From Bacteroidota bacterium (GTDB taxonomy: Bacteria > Bacteroidota > Bacteroidia > Chitinophagales > Saprospiraceae), in NCBI GenBank assembly GCA_030147525.1, contig JASBVF010000007.1, positions 1 through 64,000 of the forward strand: a stretch of DNA of 64,000 nucleotides, given 5' to 3'. Below are positions 1 through 9,209 of this stretch, in pieces (position 1 is the first letter of the stretch; every line of letters begins with the position of its first letter). The translations under genes and the position numbers were made by a program. The notes below the pieces were generated by a model. The model saw nothing but the letters and a program-made list of their open reading frames with translations. It was not told the DNA's origin and ran no database searches.

Positions 1-39
1 GCTGGGGATGTTGCTACCTATAATAACTTTGTCCCATCA

Positions 40-115
40 GCCGCTGCGCTCAACTCTTGCTTAAACTCAATTTTACTAAAAATCTGCGGGCATCTGCGTC
101 ATCTGCGGGAGTCAA
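40..115. repeat. Dispersed repeat arms at the window edge
   Basis: Two short elements lie here. Positions 40-67 match 26 of 28 bases of the right arm of the hairpin at 48084-48159. Positions 81-110 carry three imperfect ATCTGCGG-type words resembling the arms of the hairpin at 21826-21913. The matching opposite arms are not visible in this window. The second element overlaps the 3' end of the neighbouring esterase and encodes its last residues (DSRR and stop). Confidence 0.6.
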
Positions 116-1070
116 AAACCTTCTCTAAAAACCCCACCGCATACCCCAGCGTCGGCCCGAACCACGGCTCCAGCAGCCAGAACCCGTGCGGCGACCCCTC
201 GAAAGTATGGTCTTCATGGTAAATGCCGTGTATGTCCAGCATTTCAAATAAATCCTCCCGCCCTGCATGGAAGCGTGGGTAGGAACTATTGACAAACAGG
301 AAAGGCGGCGAACCCGCCCCGGCATATTCCAGCGGCGAAGCTTCCTTCCATTTTTCAAAATTATCTGTGTAACTGCCCAGCCATGCATTAGCCGATTTGC
401 CCGTCCACTCCGGCTCCGCCTCCGGGTGGATGAAAGAGACGATGCCGTCGATGTTCAACACCGCCTGCACATCGGCTGAATGTTGCATATTTTCACCAAC
501 ACCATCAAAAAGTGTCAGCCCGTTGGTCGTGCCGAGCAGCGAAGCCAGGTGCGCCCCTGCCGAGCAACCGTAAGCCGCTATCCGGTTGGTATCTATGCAA
601 AACTGTTTCGCATTCGCCCGCATCCAGCGCACCGCTGCCTTGAGGTCGTGGACGCCCGCCGGGTAAGGTGCTTCAGCGCTGAGGCGATACTCCACCGTCA
701 CGGTGACGTAGCCCGCTTTGGCCAGTTGTTGGGCCATCGGGATGAGGTTTTCCTTCGAGCCGGTCGTCCAGCCGCCGCCATGAATCATGAGCACAGCCGG
801 GCGGCCTTCCTTCTTTTTCTTTTTTGGGTAAAAAACGTCGAGGTGCAGTTCCCGTCCACCGCCGGGGCGGGCATAGACGAGGTTGTTTTTTGCCTTCACC
901 CCCTTCGGTAAATCCGGCCAGACGGGGCGGACATCGGGATGGTTTTTCCTCACCTTCTGCCACGTGGAATGGATGGAGTAGCTGGTATCACGGGGAGCGT
1001 AGCCGCTTTGACCCATGCAAACTATGGCGGTCAGGAACATCGAAAGGAAAGCGAATCCGGTATTTTTCAT
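99..1070 (-). CDS. Secreted alpha/beta-hydrolase esterase (BD-FAE-like)
   Basis: 323 residues with an N-terminal signal peptide ending near residue 20 (cleavage after MGQS or nearby). The oxyanion-hole motif HGGGW is at about 97-101, the nucleophile motif GCSAG puts the catalytic serine near 170, and SPHGF near 295 supplies the histidine. This is the pattern of small carbohydrate-ester hydrolases of the fold-3/BD-FAE group. In this locus it probably removes acetyl (or other acyl) groups from pectic oligomers in the periplasm; that substrate is inferred from context only. It is the last gene of the minus-strand uronate series and is separated from the next esterase by a toxin-antitoxin pair. 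Its last four residues lie in an intergenic-type repeat, which suggests the 3' end was reshaped by a repeat. Confidence 0.8.
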   Translation of the reverse strand: MKNTGFAFLSMFLTAIVCMGQSGYAPRDTSYSIHSTWQKVRKNHPDVRPVWPDLPKGVKAKNNLVYARPGGGRELHLDVFYPKKKKKEGRPAVLMIHGGGWTTGSKENLIPMAQQLAKAGYVTVTVEYRLSAEAPYPAGVHDLKAAVRWMRANAKQFCIDTNRIAAYGCSAGAHLASLLGTTNGLTLFDGVGENMQHSADVQAVLNIDGIVSFIHPEAEPEWTGKSANAWLGSYTDNFEKWKEASPLEYAGAGSPPFLFVNSSYPRFHAGREDLFEMLDIHGIYHEDHTFEGSPHGFWLLEPWFGPTLGYAVGFLEKVFDSRR

Positions 1071-1179
1071 ACCTGTAAAGCTAAGCTTAATTGGCTAAGG
1101 CGAGCTTTCCGTTTTTTACAAATGGGGAGCAATTTTTAACATGGGCATTTGAAACCCTGAACGCCACTGACAAGGTTCT

Positions 1180-1210
1180 TTGAACTATTAAGCCTTAAAT
1201 CGTATTTTTG
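1180..1210 (+). promoter_or_regulatory. Promoter of the first toxin-antitoxin pair
   Basis: TTG at 1180-1182, a 20-base spacer and TATTTTTG at 1203-1210 match the Bacteroidota promoter pattern TTG-N19/20-TAnnTTTG. The antitoxin ATG is 15 bases downstream of the box, so the leader would be very short. The same TATTTTTG box lies at nearly the same distance in front of the other two toxin-antitoxin pairs in this window. Confidence 0.65.
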
Positions 1211-1225
1211 AAAAAAATTGAAGAA

Positions 1226-1435
1226 ATGACTATCAAAATAGAACTGCTGCGAGAAGATGCCCTGCCTTTGCTTCGCTATCTGGAGCAACTAAAAGTCCTG
1301 AAAGTTCTGTTGCCTGAACAGAAAAAAGAGGAAAAAAAACCGCCCACCAAAAGCCGTTTCGCCGGGCGCATATCCGCTGAAACTGCTGCCCAACTTCATC
1401 AGCAATTATCTGACATGAGAGAAGAATGGCGATGA
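1226..1435 (+). CDS. Putative antitoxin of a PIN-toxin pair
   Basis: 69 residues from the ATG at 1226; an upstream TTG is possible but lies inside the TATTTTTG promoter box, so I chose the ATG. I do not recognise a DNA-binding domain. The N-terminus is a short strand-helix (IKIELL followed by a leucine-rich helix), the middle is lysine/proline-rich and probably disordered, and the C-terminus (about SAETAAQLHQQLSDMREEW) resembles the toxin-binding tail of small Bacteroidota antitoxins. The antitoxin at 10609 has the same layout and also ends in a MRE-type helix. The stop codon overlaps the toxin start (ATGA), as expected for translationally coupled antitoxin-toxin genes. The role is inferred mainly from position. 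Confidence 0.65.
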   Translation: MTIKIELLREDALPLLRYLEQLKVLKVLLPEQKKEEKKPPTKSRFAGRISAETAAQLHQQLSDMREEWR

Positions 1436-1818
1436 AAAAATTCCTGCTCGATTCCAACACTATCATTGACTACATAGGTGGCATTTTACCTGCCAAGTCC
1501 ATCATCTGGCTTGATGGGATTGTTGACACAGAAGCTTCGTTATCAGTGATTAACCGTATTGAAATACTCAGCTTTAACCCTCTCAATCCCGCCGACCTGA
1601 TTCCGTTTGAGGAGTTGGTCAATACTGTTGATGTCATCCCGCTGTCCGAAGAAATTATTCTACAAACCATCCAAATCCGAAGGAATCACAAATTGAAATT
1701 GCCGGATGCGGTAGTTGCAGCTTCTGCAATGGCTTTCAACCTTACAGTGGTTACCCGAAATGAAGCTGATTTCAGGAAAGTGGTTGGGTTGAAAATTATC
1801 AATCCGCATTCTATTTGA
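1432..1818 (+). CDS. PIN-domain ribonuclease toxin (VapC-like)
   Basis: 128 residues from the ATG at 1432, which overlaps the antitoxin stop by four bases (ATGA); an ATG two codons upstream is also possible. The PIN-domain acidic residues are visible: the LLDSNTIIDY start motif, the glutamate in NRIEIL, the aspartate in LPDAVVAA and the acidic pair in RNEADF. The family cleaves tRNA or other RNA and is neutralised by the upstream partner. It is a close relative of the toxin at 10878, including the shared ending GL(K/N)IINP. The stop codon lies 17 bases from the 3' end of the convergent esterase gene, so the module is packed tightly against a catabolic gene of opposite strand. Confidence 0.85.
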   Translation: MKKFLLDSNTIIDYIGGILPAKSIIWLDGIVDTEASLSVINRIEILSFNPLNPADLIPFEELVNTVDVIPLSEEIILQTIQIRRNHKLKLPDAVVAASAMAFNLTVVTRNEADFRKVVGLKIINPHSI

Positions 1819-1835
1819 CAGGTGCTAAACAGTAT

Positions 1836-2738
1836 TCAAAGCATCCTAACCCAATTCCTCAACCTCCCCATCCACTCATCCGGTGTCGTGGTGTTGAACA
1901 TCCCGAAGCCGTGCCCGCCCTTCGGGTACAAGTGCATCTCCACCGGAATCCCGTTTTCAAGACAGGCCGAATAATAAGCCAGACTATTCCCCACCGGCAC
2001 CGATTTGTCGTCCGCAGCATGCACGAGGAAGGCGGGCGGTGAGTCAGGCGTCACCTGCTTCTCCGCCGAGCAAAGCAGGATGTCCGAAGGGGAAGGGTTT
2101 TCACCCAGTAAATTCGTGCGGGAGCCTTTATGCACCAACTCATCCGTGAAGCTGATGACCGGGTAAACCAACACCACAAAATCGGGGCGGACGGAGGTGG
2201 TGTCCGTTTCGTTCGGGTCGGCCATTTTATGAAAACGGGTGGCTGCGGAAGCGGCCAGATGCCCGCCAGCCGAGAAGCCCATGATGCCAATTTTGGCAGG
2301 GTCAACTTTGTATTTCGCTGCATTTTTTCGGACAAAACGGATGGCCTGTTGGGCATCCTGCAAGGGGGCGAGCGACTTGTCCACGTTAGTCAAATCCTGC
2401 GGGATGCGGTATTTCAAAACAAAAGCGGTGATGCTGTCCGCATTCAGCGACTGCGCCACGAGGACACCCTCCTTGTCGATGGCCGTGCCACGGTAGCCGC
2501 CGCCGGGACAGATGACGACGGCCTTCCCGTTCGGGTGTTTTGGCAAAAAAACACTCAGTGTCGGGACGGCTGTGTTGGAGATGAAACGGCCGCCGGTCTC
2601 CCGGCCTTCCACTACTTCCGTGTCGGGAACGTTGCGGGAATTGGGGATGGCGCCGGGGTAGAGCGGCATTTCCTGCTGGGCTTTTGCTGAAAACACAACC
2701 GTTAGAAAGAGAAATAAAGTAAGGCTCGAATATTTCAT
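1836..2738 (-). CDS. Secreted alpha/beta-hydrolase, acetyl-esterase type
   Basis: 300 residues from the ATG at 2738, chosen because a clean signal peptide (MKYSS to about AKAQQ) starts there; the longer reading adds 18 residues with no such feature. Motifs: PGGGY oxyanion loop near 78-82, GFSAGG nucleophile elbow with serine near 156, HAADDKSVP (acid) and KGGHGFG (histidine) near the C-terminus. This is the layout of bacterial acetyl-xylan-esterase-like carbohydrate esterases. Inferred role: deacetylation of pectic or other acidic oligosaccharides in the periplasm. It follows uxaB in the same direction, separated by a 27-base-arm hairpin. Confidence 0.8.
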   Translation of the reverse strand: MKYSSLTLFLFLTVVFSAKAQQEMPLYPGAIPNSRNVPDTEVVEGRETGGRFISNTAVPTLSVFLPKHPNGKAVVICPGGGYRGTAIDKEGVLVAQSLNADSITAFVLKYRIPQDLTNVDKSLAPLQDAQQAIRFVRKNAAKYKVDPAKIGIMGFSAGGHLAASAATRFHKMADPNETDTTSVRPDFVVLVYPVISFTDELVHKGSRTNLLGENPSPSDILLCSAEKQVTPDSPPAFLVHAADDKSVPVGNSLAYYSACLENGIPVEMHLYPKGGHGFGMFNTTTPDEWMGRLRNWVRML

Positions 2739-2768
2739 AACATCAAACTTATTTGCGTTTTTTATTGG

Positions 2769-2839
2769 AACACATAAGACACATAAGGACACATAGAATG
2801 ACGAGCGTAACTTATGTGTCCTTATGTGCCTTATGTGTT
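2769..2839. repeat. Inverted repeat, ACACATAAG family
   Basis: Arms 2769-2795 and 2813-2839 pair over 26 of 27 bases around a 17-base loop. Each arm is built from repeats of the word ACACATAAG/GACACATA. A related element with the same word lies at 39848-39916. It sits between uxaB and the downstream esterase and could act as a terminator or message-stabilising hairpin, but there is no clear T-tract. Confidence 0.8.
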
Positions 2840-2849
2840 TCGTAAAAAG

Positions 2850-4295
2850 TCACGTGTTAAATGCCTGCTGCACCGTTTTCACCATTCCATTTTTTTCAAT
2901 GGAAATCAGGTGTTTCACCAATGAATCCTTCAGCCCCGGTACGGTTGACAAATCCGTTTCCCAAGCCTGCTCCCATTGCAGCACCTTTTCAACCAGCACA
3001 GCAATTCCAGCTTCTGAATCGTCGCATTCCGCCCATGCTTTTTTGAAAAAATCCACCAACCACGGCTCGTCGTTCAGCGGGATTTCACCGCCCTTGTAAA
3101 AACGGATGAGCGCCGCCAGCGACAGCACGAGGTGTTTGGGTAAAACGCCCCGCTGCTCCCGGTACGTCAGCAGCGAGGGCAGCACCCGGACTTTGAATTT
3201 GGAGACGCTGTTCAGCGAAATGCTCAGCAGTTTGTGTTTGATGAAAGGATTGCGGAAGCGGTCGAGCACATCGTTGGCGAATTGCTGAACGTCCATGCCC
3301 GGCAGGTCCAGCGTCGGGATGATTTCATCGAAATTGACCTCCCGCACGAAGCGGCCCATCACCTCGTCCTCCACCGTTTCCCGAACCGTCTCGATGCCGT
3401 ATAGGTAGCCGACGGGCACCATCGCCGTGTGCGCCCCGTTCAGGATGCGGACTTTGCTGATCCGGTAGGGCGTGAGGTCGTCGGTGTAAACAATGTTCAG
3501 CCCGACCTTGTCCAGCGGCAGTTCCGTACGCACGGATTGCGGTGCTTCGATGGCCCAGAGGTGGTACGGCTCGCCCTGCGTTATCATTTCATCCTGATAT
3601 CCAAGCTGTTGCCACGCTTCCTGCATGGCATTTTCGCCCAAACCGGGAATGATGCGGTCCACCAGCGTATTGCAGAAAATGTTGGCGTCGTGTATCCATT
3701 TTTTAAAATCCTCCTCCAGCCCCCAGTTGTCCGCATTTTGCAAAATGCAGTCCCGCAGCAGTTCGCCGTTGCGTTCCAGCAGTTCGGTGGGGATAACGAC
3801 GCAGCCCGACTCCCGGCTGCCGTTGAAATGCCGGAAGCGGCGGTGCAGCCAGAGTGTCAATTTGGCGGGAAATTCGTTTGGCGGCATGTCCGTTTTTTTA
3901 TCGTCCGACGATACCCGGATGCCGGTTTCGGTAGTGTTGGAAATGACGTAGCGCAGGCCGGGGTTTTCGGCAGTTTTCAAAAACGCCTCCCACTCCCGGT
4001 ACGGGTGGATAATGCTGCTGACGCATTTCACGAGGTGCGCCTCGTCCACCAGTTGCCCGTTGCGGATGCCTTTGGTTAAAACATGGAACAGGCCGTCCTG
4101 CTGCCGCCATTCCTCATAATCGCCCCGCTCCGTAGGTTTTACGACAAGGATGCCGAGTTCGCTGCCGGTTTTTTCATTGTAAACGTCCACCATCCAGTCC
4201 ACGAAGCCCCGGAGGAAATTGCCGCCGCCGAATTGGAGGATGCGGGTGGGGAGTGCAGGGGGAATGTTAGCGGTAGTTCTGTTCAGTTTTTTCAT
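2850..4295 (-). CDS. uxaB: Tagaturonate reductase (altronate oxidoreductase)
   Basis: 481 residues, the normal length for the family. Reduces D-tagaturonate to D-altronate with NADH in the cytoplasm, the second step of galacturonate breakdown. The N-terminus carries the nucleotide-binding segment ILQFGGGNFLRGFVDWM typical of the mannitol-dehydrogenase superfamily, followed by the PTERGDY region and, in the C-terminal half, the substrate-domain motif KVRILNGAHTAMVPVGYL with the conserved K-x-N-G-x-H pattern. It works with uxaC (16864) upstream and uxaA (9126) downstream in the pathway, all on the same strand. No signal peptide. Confidence 0.95.
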   Translation of the reverse strand: MKKLNRTTANIPPALPTRILQFGGGNFLRGFVDWMVDVYNEKTGSELGILVVKPTERGDYEEWRQQDGLFHVLTKGIRNGQLVDEAHLVKCVSSIIHPYREWEAFLKTAENPGLRYVISNTTETGIRVSSDDKKTDMPPNEFPAKLTLWLHRRFRHFNGSRESGCVVIPTELLERNGELLRDCILQNADNWGLEEDFKKWIHDANIFCNTLVDRIIPGLGENAMQEAWQQLGYQDEMITQGEPYHLWAIEAPQSVRTELPLDKVGLNIVYTDDLTPYRISKVRILNGAHTAMVPVGYLYGIETVRETVEDEVMGRFVREVNFDEIIPTLDLPGMDVQQFANDVLDRFRNPFIKHKLLSISLNSVSKFKVRVLPSLLTYREQRGVLPKHLVLSLAALIRFYKGGEIPLNDEPWLVDFFKKAWAECDDSEAGIAVLVEKVLQWEQAWETDLSTVPGLKDSLVKHLISIEKNGMVKTVQQAFNT

Positions 4296-4327
4296 TCAAA
4301 TAATCTATTTTTCTTAGTCGCCTAAAT

Positions 4328-6802
4328 TTATTGTTTTTTAAGGATAACCACCTCCCCCGCCTTCGTCGCCAAATCATACTCATAAACCTTCCGCAATACA
4401 GGCGTTTCGATTTTTTCACTGGCATGATTCAACGGCGTTTTCCACATTGGCTTTTGAAAAAACGGGTTGGAATTTTCCCCTTTGGCCGTTGTCAATCCTG
4501 CCCCGGCCAGCGGTACATACGACCGCAAGCGGCAATTCCCACCCAACGTCGAGGTGATTTTCACTTCTGAAATTTTGCCATCCATCCATTTTATATCCAA
4601 CTCAAAACCGCCCCTTGCCCTGAGACCGGTCACTTCGCCATTTTGCCATGCAGCAGGAAGGGCAGGCAACAGGTGAACCGCCCCGTCGTGGCTCTGCACC
4701 AGCATTTCTGCAATGCCTGCTGTGCAGCCAAAATTGCCGTCAATCTGAAAGGGCGGATGCGCATCGAAGAGGTTGGGGTAAGTGCCGCCCTTTTCGCTGC
4801 CATCGGATTGTTTCGACGGTGAAAGCTGGTCGGTGATGAGTTTCAGAGCATGGTCGCCGTCGAGCAGGCGTGCCCAGAGGTTCACTTTCCAGCCCATCGA
4901 CCAGCCGGTGGACTCGTCGCCACGGGCCAGCAGGGAAGTTTTTGCCGCCGAGAATAGTTCAGGCGTCAGGTACGGTGAAATCTGGTTGGACGGGTACAAG
5001 CCGTACAAATGCGAAACATGCCGGTGTTTGTCGCCGGGGTCGTCCCAGTCGTGCAGCCACTCCTGCAACTGCCCCCACTTCCCGATTTGCATGGGTGCAA
5101 GAGCTGGCAGCAGGACAGCCAGGCTGTCGGCAAAAGTCTTTTCTGTGCCCAAAATCGCTGCTGCCGCAATGGCATTTGAAAATACATCGAACACCAGTTG
5201 GTTGTCCATGGTCGTGCCCGCAGCGATGGACGTTTTCGGATGGTGACTGTTTTCCGGCGACATGGAAGGGCTGATAACCAGCCAATTGTGTTCCGGTTCT
5301 TCCTGTAAAATATCCTTGTAAAACAGGGCCGCCCCTTTGAGGATGGGATAGACTTTTTTCAAAAAATCCATGTCCCCGGTAAAAAGATAGTGCTGCCAGA
5401 GGTGCTGACTCAACCAGGCCCCGCCACTGGGCCAAAGGCCATAAAATGCGCCGTCCACCACGCCCGAAATGCGCCAGATGTCGGTATTGTGGTGGATGTT
5501 CCAGCCCCGTGCGCCGTACATTTCGGATGCGCTCTGCTGCCCCGTTTCTGAAATATCCCCGATTAAATCGAACAGTGGCTCGTGCAGGGCCGAGAGGTTG
5601 GTCACTTCGGCGGGCCAGTAATTCATTTCGGTGTTGATGTTTACGGTGTATTTGCTGTCCCAGGGCGGGGCTATTTTATCGTTCCAAATCCCTTGCAAGT
5701 TGGCTGCCTGCGTACCGGGTTGTGAACTCGAAATCAGCAGGTAGCGGCCAAATTGAAAATAGAGCGCAACCAGTTGCGGGTCGTTCCCCCCGCTGAATTC
5801 CGCCAGCCGGACGTTAGTGGGTTTTTCGACCGCTTCCGTACTGCCCAAATCCAATTTCACCCGGTCGAAATAGCTTTTGTAGCGTTCGATGTGCGCCGTT
5901 TTGAGCGTTTCAAAATCTTTTTGAAATGCTTTCTGTAAAATATCGGCAGCCTTTTCATCGGCATTTCCCGAAATATCGTCATAGGATTTGAAATTGGTGC
6001 CAATGGAAACATAAACGACCAGTTTGTCTGCCTTTGTGATGATGAGCGAGCTGTCTGTTTGCGTCAATTTGCCGCCCGATATTTGCGGTTTTACAACCGC
6101 TGAGAAGTTGATTTTCCCGGTTTTATTTTCAAAATCGCCCGATGTTCCCCGGAGCCACAATTCACCGGGACGGGTGGTTATTTTTTGTTTAACATGCGGG
6201 CTGCTCATACCCAGCGTGCAGGAAATACTACCGAGCTTGTCCGCCGTGATTTCCACAATGATAACATTGTCAGTCAGAGACGCAATGGTTTCACGCTTGA
6301 AATTGACGCCATTTTTCCGGTAGCGGACGGTCGAAACGGCGTTGGCAATGTCCAGTTCCCGGTAATAATTTTCGACTTTGGAATGCCCGGGGAAAGTGAT
6401 GTTCAGGTTACCGGCGGGCTGATACCTCATGCCATAATTATTATTCTCACCGGCGCTTCGGGGAAGGTACTGAAGCGCCAATTCCTGTGCTTCTTTATTT
6501 TTTCCTTCAAAAATCAGCCGCCGTATTGCCGGCAAGTGCTGCTTAAAACCGGGCTGGATATTATTCCCCGGCTCACCCGACCAGACGGTTTCTTCGTTCA
6601 ACTGTAGCACTTCCGTTTCCGGCCCACCGTACACCATAGCGCCCAGCCTGCCGTTGCCGATGGGCAGGGCTTCTTCCCAGGCTTGGGCAGGGGATGGGTA
6701 CCAGAGTTTTAGGGGATTATCAGTTTGCCCGAAGGTTTCGTTTGGATTTAACAAACAGCAGAAAAGTAGAAAGGCAGATATGTAGATAAATGGAAATTTC
6801 AT
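4328..6802 (-). CDS. GH95 family glycoside hydrolase (alpha-L-fucosidase/galactosidase)
   Basis: 824 residues from the ATG at 6802, which begins a signal peptide (MKFPF to about NETFG); a longer reading adds 16 residues. The N-terminal domain opens with the GH95 hallmark [27 protein letters not shown]. The catalytic (alpha/alpha)6 barrel has [12 protein letters not shown] near 392 and [15 protein letters not shown] near 689, the two conserved segments bearing the catalytic Asn/Asp residues, and HLLPALP near the C-terminus. GH95 removes terminal alpha-L-fucose or alpha-L-galactose. Both sugars decorate pectic side chains (rhamnogalacturonan II, fucosylated hemicellulose), so it may trim side chains here (inference). 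Its upstream end overlaps or abuts the gene ending at 6847. Confidence 0.92.
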   Translation of the reverse strand: MKFPFIYISAFLLFCCLLNPNETFGQTDNPLKLWYPSPAQAWEEALPIGNGRLGAMVYGGPETEVLQLNEETVWSGEPGNNIQPGFKQHLPAIRRLIFEGKNKEAQELALQYLPRSAGENNNYGMRYQPAGNLNITFPGHSKVENYYRELDIANAVSTVRYRKNGVNFKRETIASLTDNVIIVEITADKLGSISCTLGMSSPHVKQKITTRPGELWLRGTSGDFENKTGKINFSAVVKPQISGGKLTQTDSSLIITKADKLVVYVSIGTNFKSYDDISGNADEKAADILQKAFQKDFETLKTAHIERYKSYFDRVKLDLGSTEAVEKPTNVRLAEFSGGNDPQLVALYFQFGRYLLISSSQPGTQAANLQGIWNDKIAPPWDSKYTVNINTEMNYWPAEVTNLSALHEPLFDLIGDISETGQQSASEMYGARGWNIHHNTDIWRISGVVDGAFYGLWPSGGAWLSQHLWQHYLFTGDMDFLKKVYPILKGAALFYKDILQEEPEHNWLVISPSMSPENSHHPKTSIAAGTTMDNQLVFDVFSNAIAAAAILGTEKTFADSLAVLLPALAPMQIGKWGQLQEWLHDWDDPGDKHRHVSHLYGLYPSNQISPYLTPELFSAAKTSLLARGDESTGWSMGWKVNLWARLLDGDHALKLITDQLSPSKQSDGSEKGGTYPNLFDAHPPFQIDGNFGCTAGIAEMLVQSHDGAVHLLPALPAAWQNGEVTGLRARGGFELDIKWMDGKISEVKITSTLGGNCRLRSYVPLAGAGLTTAKGENSNPFFQKPMWKTPLNHASEKIETPVLRKVYEYDLATKAGEVVILKKQ

Positions 6803-6846
6803 TTGAATTGATTCTGAGAAAATAATCGGGACCATGTCCAGTTTTA

Positions 6847-7464
6847 TCATGCTTTTTTAAACCTGAAATCACATTTTTCAGCACCGTTGGCGATGGTGCC
6901 GGTTCTGATTAATTCCAATCCGGCCAAACTTGAGGTTACCTTATCCACCTCGCAAAGTATCGAAGCGTATTTCGAGGCATCGTGTTTTTGAAATAATTTG
7001 CAGATGCCACATTCGAGAATATCTATGCCATAGCCGAAGCCGTAGGTTTCGTTTTTATCGGTAATTATTCTGGCCTGAAAACCATCGGGATGCCCCTTTT
7101 TACTGACTTTTTTGTCCAGTTTTTTTAAAAAAAGACCGGTCCATTTCAGGCCAATTAATTTTGCAGGCAATCGTTTCAGCCAGCTTTGGAACTTGTTTTT
7201 GGGTCGCACATACTCGTAAGTTATTTCAAGGCATACTTTTTTTATTTGGTCAAATGGCTCACCCTCACTTTCCAATACCTTGATTAAAGCCAAAAAGTAA
7301 GCTGTGAAATCCAACCTTTTGTCCACCGGATTGCTCGATGTCGAGGCAAAACGAGTGTCCTCCAAGATGGTTTTATACCAACTTTCTGTGCCGGCAATAA
7401 CCAACACTGCCTTGCCGGGGTAGTGCTTTTTGATGTTTCGGTAAAAGTATTTTTTATAACCCAT
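6847..7464 (-). CDS. L-2-amino-thiazoline-4-carboxylate hydrolase family protein
   Basis: 205 residues, no signal peptide, probably cytoplasmic. The C-terminal half matches the ATC-hydrolase family pattern (PF14196): [19 protein letters not shown], then [19 protein letters not shown] and the ending [16 protein letters not shown], with conserved cysteines at ECGIC, LCEVD and KCDF. The named family member opens a thiazoline ring to make cysteine, but most genomic homologues are uncharacterised. Nothing in the pathway around it calls for that reaction. It sits in line between uxaA (10-base gap) and the GH95 gene, so it is probably co-transcribed with them. Function here unknown. Confidence 0.65.
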   Translation of the reverse strand: MGYKKYFYRNIKKHYPGKAVLVIAGTESWYKTILEDTRFASTSSNPVDKRLDFTAYFLALIKVLESEGEPFDQIKKVCLEITYEYVRPKNKFQSWLKRLPAKLIGLKWTGLFLKKLDKKVSKKGHPDGFQARIITDKNETYGFGYGIDILECGICKLFQKHDASKYASILCEVDKVTSSLAGLELIRTGTIANGAEKCDFRFKKA

Positions 7465-7473
7465 TTCATTGTT

Positions 7474-9126
7474 TCACAACGACACCCCCCGCTTCCACGG
7501 AATAAAATCATCCTGCCCCAACCGCTCAGCATGCGTCAGCTGCTCGCCGCTGGCCACTTTTATCAGCAATTTCAGCAGTTCTTCGCCTTTCGTCTCGATG
7601 GTATCCTCGCCGGAAATCACCGTCCCGGCGTCGATGTCAATCAGGTCGGGCATGCGGCGGGCGAGGGCGGTGTTGCTCGACATTTTTACGGTTGGAGAGA
7701 TGGGATTGCCGGTTGGCGTGCCCAGTCCGGTGGTGAAAACGATGAGGTTGGCGCCGGAACCGGCGAGGCCGGTGGTGCTTTCCACGTCGTTGCCGGGGGT
7801 ACAGAGCAGGTTCAGGCCGGGGCGGGTCGCCTGCTCGGTGTAGTCGAGCACGTCCGTCACGGGGGAAGTGCCGCCTTTTTTGGCAGCCCCGGCGGACTTC
7901 ATGGCGTCGGTGATGAGGCCGTCCTTGATGTTGCCGGGCGAGGGGTTGCTGTAAAACCCGGAGCCAACCTCTTCGGCCCGCTGCGAGTAGGTGCGCATGA
8001 TGGTGGCAAATTTTTCGGCACTGGCGTCGGTCGTGCAGCGGTTGATGAGTTCCTGCTCCACGCCGTTGAGTTCGGGGAATTCGGAGAGGATGGTCTTGCC
8101 GCCGAGCGCCACGAGCAGGTCGGAGGCGTAGCCCAGCGCCGGGTTGGCGGAGATGCCGGAAAAGCCGTCGGAGCCGCCGCATTCCAGTCCCAGCGTGAGG
8201 TGGCTGAGCGGGGCTGGTTTCCGTTCGATTTTATTGGTCTCCATCAATCCCACAAAGGTTTTCTTTACCGCTTCGGCGATGAACTCCCGTTCGGACTTGC
8301 TTTTTTGTTGTTCCAAAATGTGGAGCGGCTTTTTGAAATTTGGGTCAAACTCGCCGATGGCTTTTTCTAAAATCTGAAACTGCGCATTTTGGCAGCCCAG
8401 GCTTAGCACCGTTGCACCCGCCACGTTGGGATGGGTGATGTAGCCCGCCAGCAGGCGGCAAAGCGTCTCGGAATCCTGCCGGGTGCCGCCGCAGCCGCCT
8501 TGATGGGTGAGGAATTTGATGCCGTCCACATTGGGAAACAGGCGGTTCCGCTGTATGTCGGCGCCGGTTTTGAGGATGCTGGCATTCAGCAGTTCGTCCG
8601 ATGTTGCACCGTTTTTATATTTTAAAACCAACTCTTCCACGTTCACCGAAAAATCCCGCTCCCTGACATACCCCAACTTTTCCAGCATGGCTTCCTGCAT
8701 CACTTTGATGTTCCTGTTTTCACAAAAAACCAGCGGCACGACGAGCCAGTAGTTGCGGGTACCTACCTTGCCGTCCGCCCGGTGGTAGCCGTTGAAAGTG
8801 GCATTTTTAAAACGGGAAACATCGGGCGCTTGCCAGTCCGACTGCCGCTTGCCCACCGAGTACTCGCCGGAGGCATGCACGACATTGTCCGTGCTGATGC
8901 GGGTGCCCGCCGGAATGGGTCGCAGTGCCTTCCCGATGGTCACGCCGTACATCACGATGGTTTCGCCTTCGGCAAAATCCCGTTCGGCGAATTTGTGCTT
9001 GGTGGGGATGTTCTCGGGCAGGCGGTAGCTGTGTCCGTTGTAAGCGACCTCATCGCCCGCAGCGAAATCCTGCAAGGCGACGATGACGTTGTCGGAGGGG
9101 TGGACTTTTAAGACTATGTTTTTCAT
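7474..9126 (-). CDS. uxaA: Altronate dehydratase
   Basis: 550 residues from the ATG at 9126 (MKNIVLKVHPSDN); the longer reading adds 25 residues without support. Dehydrates D-altronate to 2-keto-3-deoxygluconate (KDG) in the cytoplasm. An N-terminal SAF-type domain (about 1-100, with NVVHASGEYSVGKR) precedes the large dehydratase domain, which shows YHRADGKVGTRNYW, LTHQGGCGGTRQD, LGLECGGSDGFSGISANPALG and the C-terminal GLGTPTGNPISPTVKMSSN. The conserved cysteines and histidine of these motifs bind the catalytic metal. The gene lies just downstream of the TRAP permease gene and just upstream of the ATC-hydrolase-family gene. Confidence 0.95.
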   Translation of the reverse strand: MKNIVLKVHPSDNVIVALQDFAAGDEVAYNGHSYRLPENIPTKHKFAERDFAEGETIVMYGVTIGKALRPIPAGTRISTDNVVHASGEYSVGKRQSDWQAPDVSRFKNATFNGYHRADGKVGTRNYWLVVPLVFCENRNIKVMQEAMLEKLGYVRERDFSVNVEELVLKYKNGATSDELLNASILKTGADIQRNRLFPNVDGIKFLTHQGGCGGTRQDSETLCRLLAGYITHPNVAGATVLSLGCQNAQFQILEKAIGEFDPNFKKPLHILEQQKSKSEREFIAEAVKKTFVGLMETNKIERKPAPLSHLTLGLECGGSDGFSGISANPALGYASDLLVALGGKTILSEFPELNGVEQELINRCTTDASAEKFATIMRTYSQRAEEVGSGFYSNPSPGNIKDGLITDAMKSAGAAKKGGTSPVTDVLDYTEQATRPGLNLLCTPGNDVESTTGLAGSGANLIVFTTGLGTPTGNPISPTVKMSSNTALARRMPDLIDIDAGTVISGEDTIETKGEELLKLLIKVASGEQLTHAERLGQDDFIPWKRGVSL

Positions 9127-9138
9127 TGAATTTCTTTT

Positions 9139-9209
9139 GCCACGAATTTCACGAATTTGAACGAATTGAAATAGAGTCAGGATTAGTGAAAATTCGTGCA
9201 ATTAGCGGC
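9139..9209. repeat. Imperfect inverted repeat, CACGAATT words
   Basis: GCCACGAATTTCACGAATTT from 9139 pairs imperfectly with the stretch ending ATTAGCGGC near 9208. The arms are built from repeated CACGAATT words. It fills the gap between the dctM stop and the uxaA start and resembles the other gap hairpins in the window in design but not in sequence. Confidence 0.5.
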
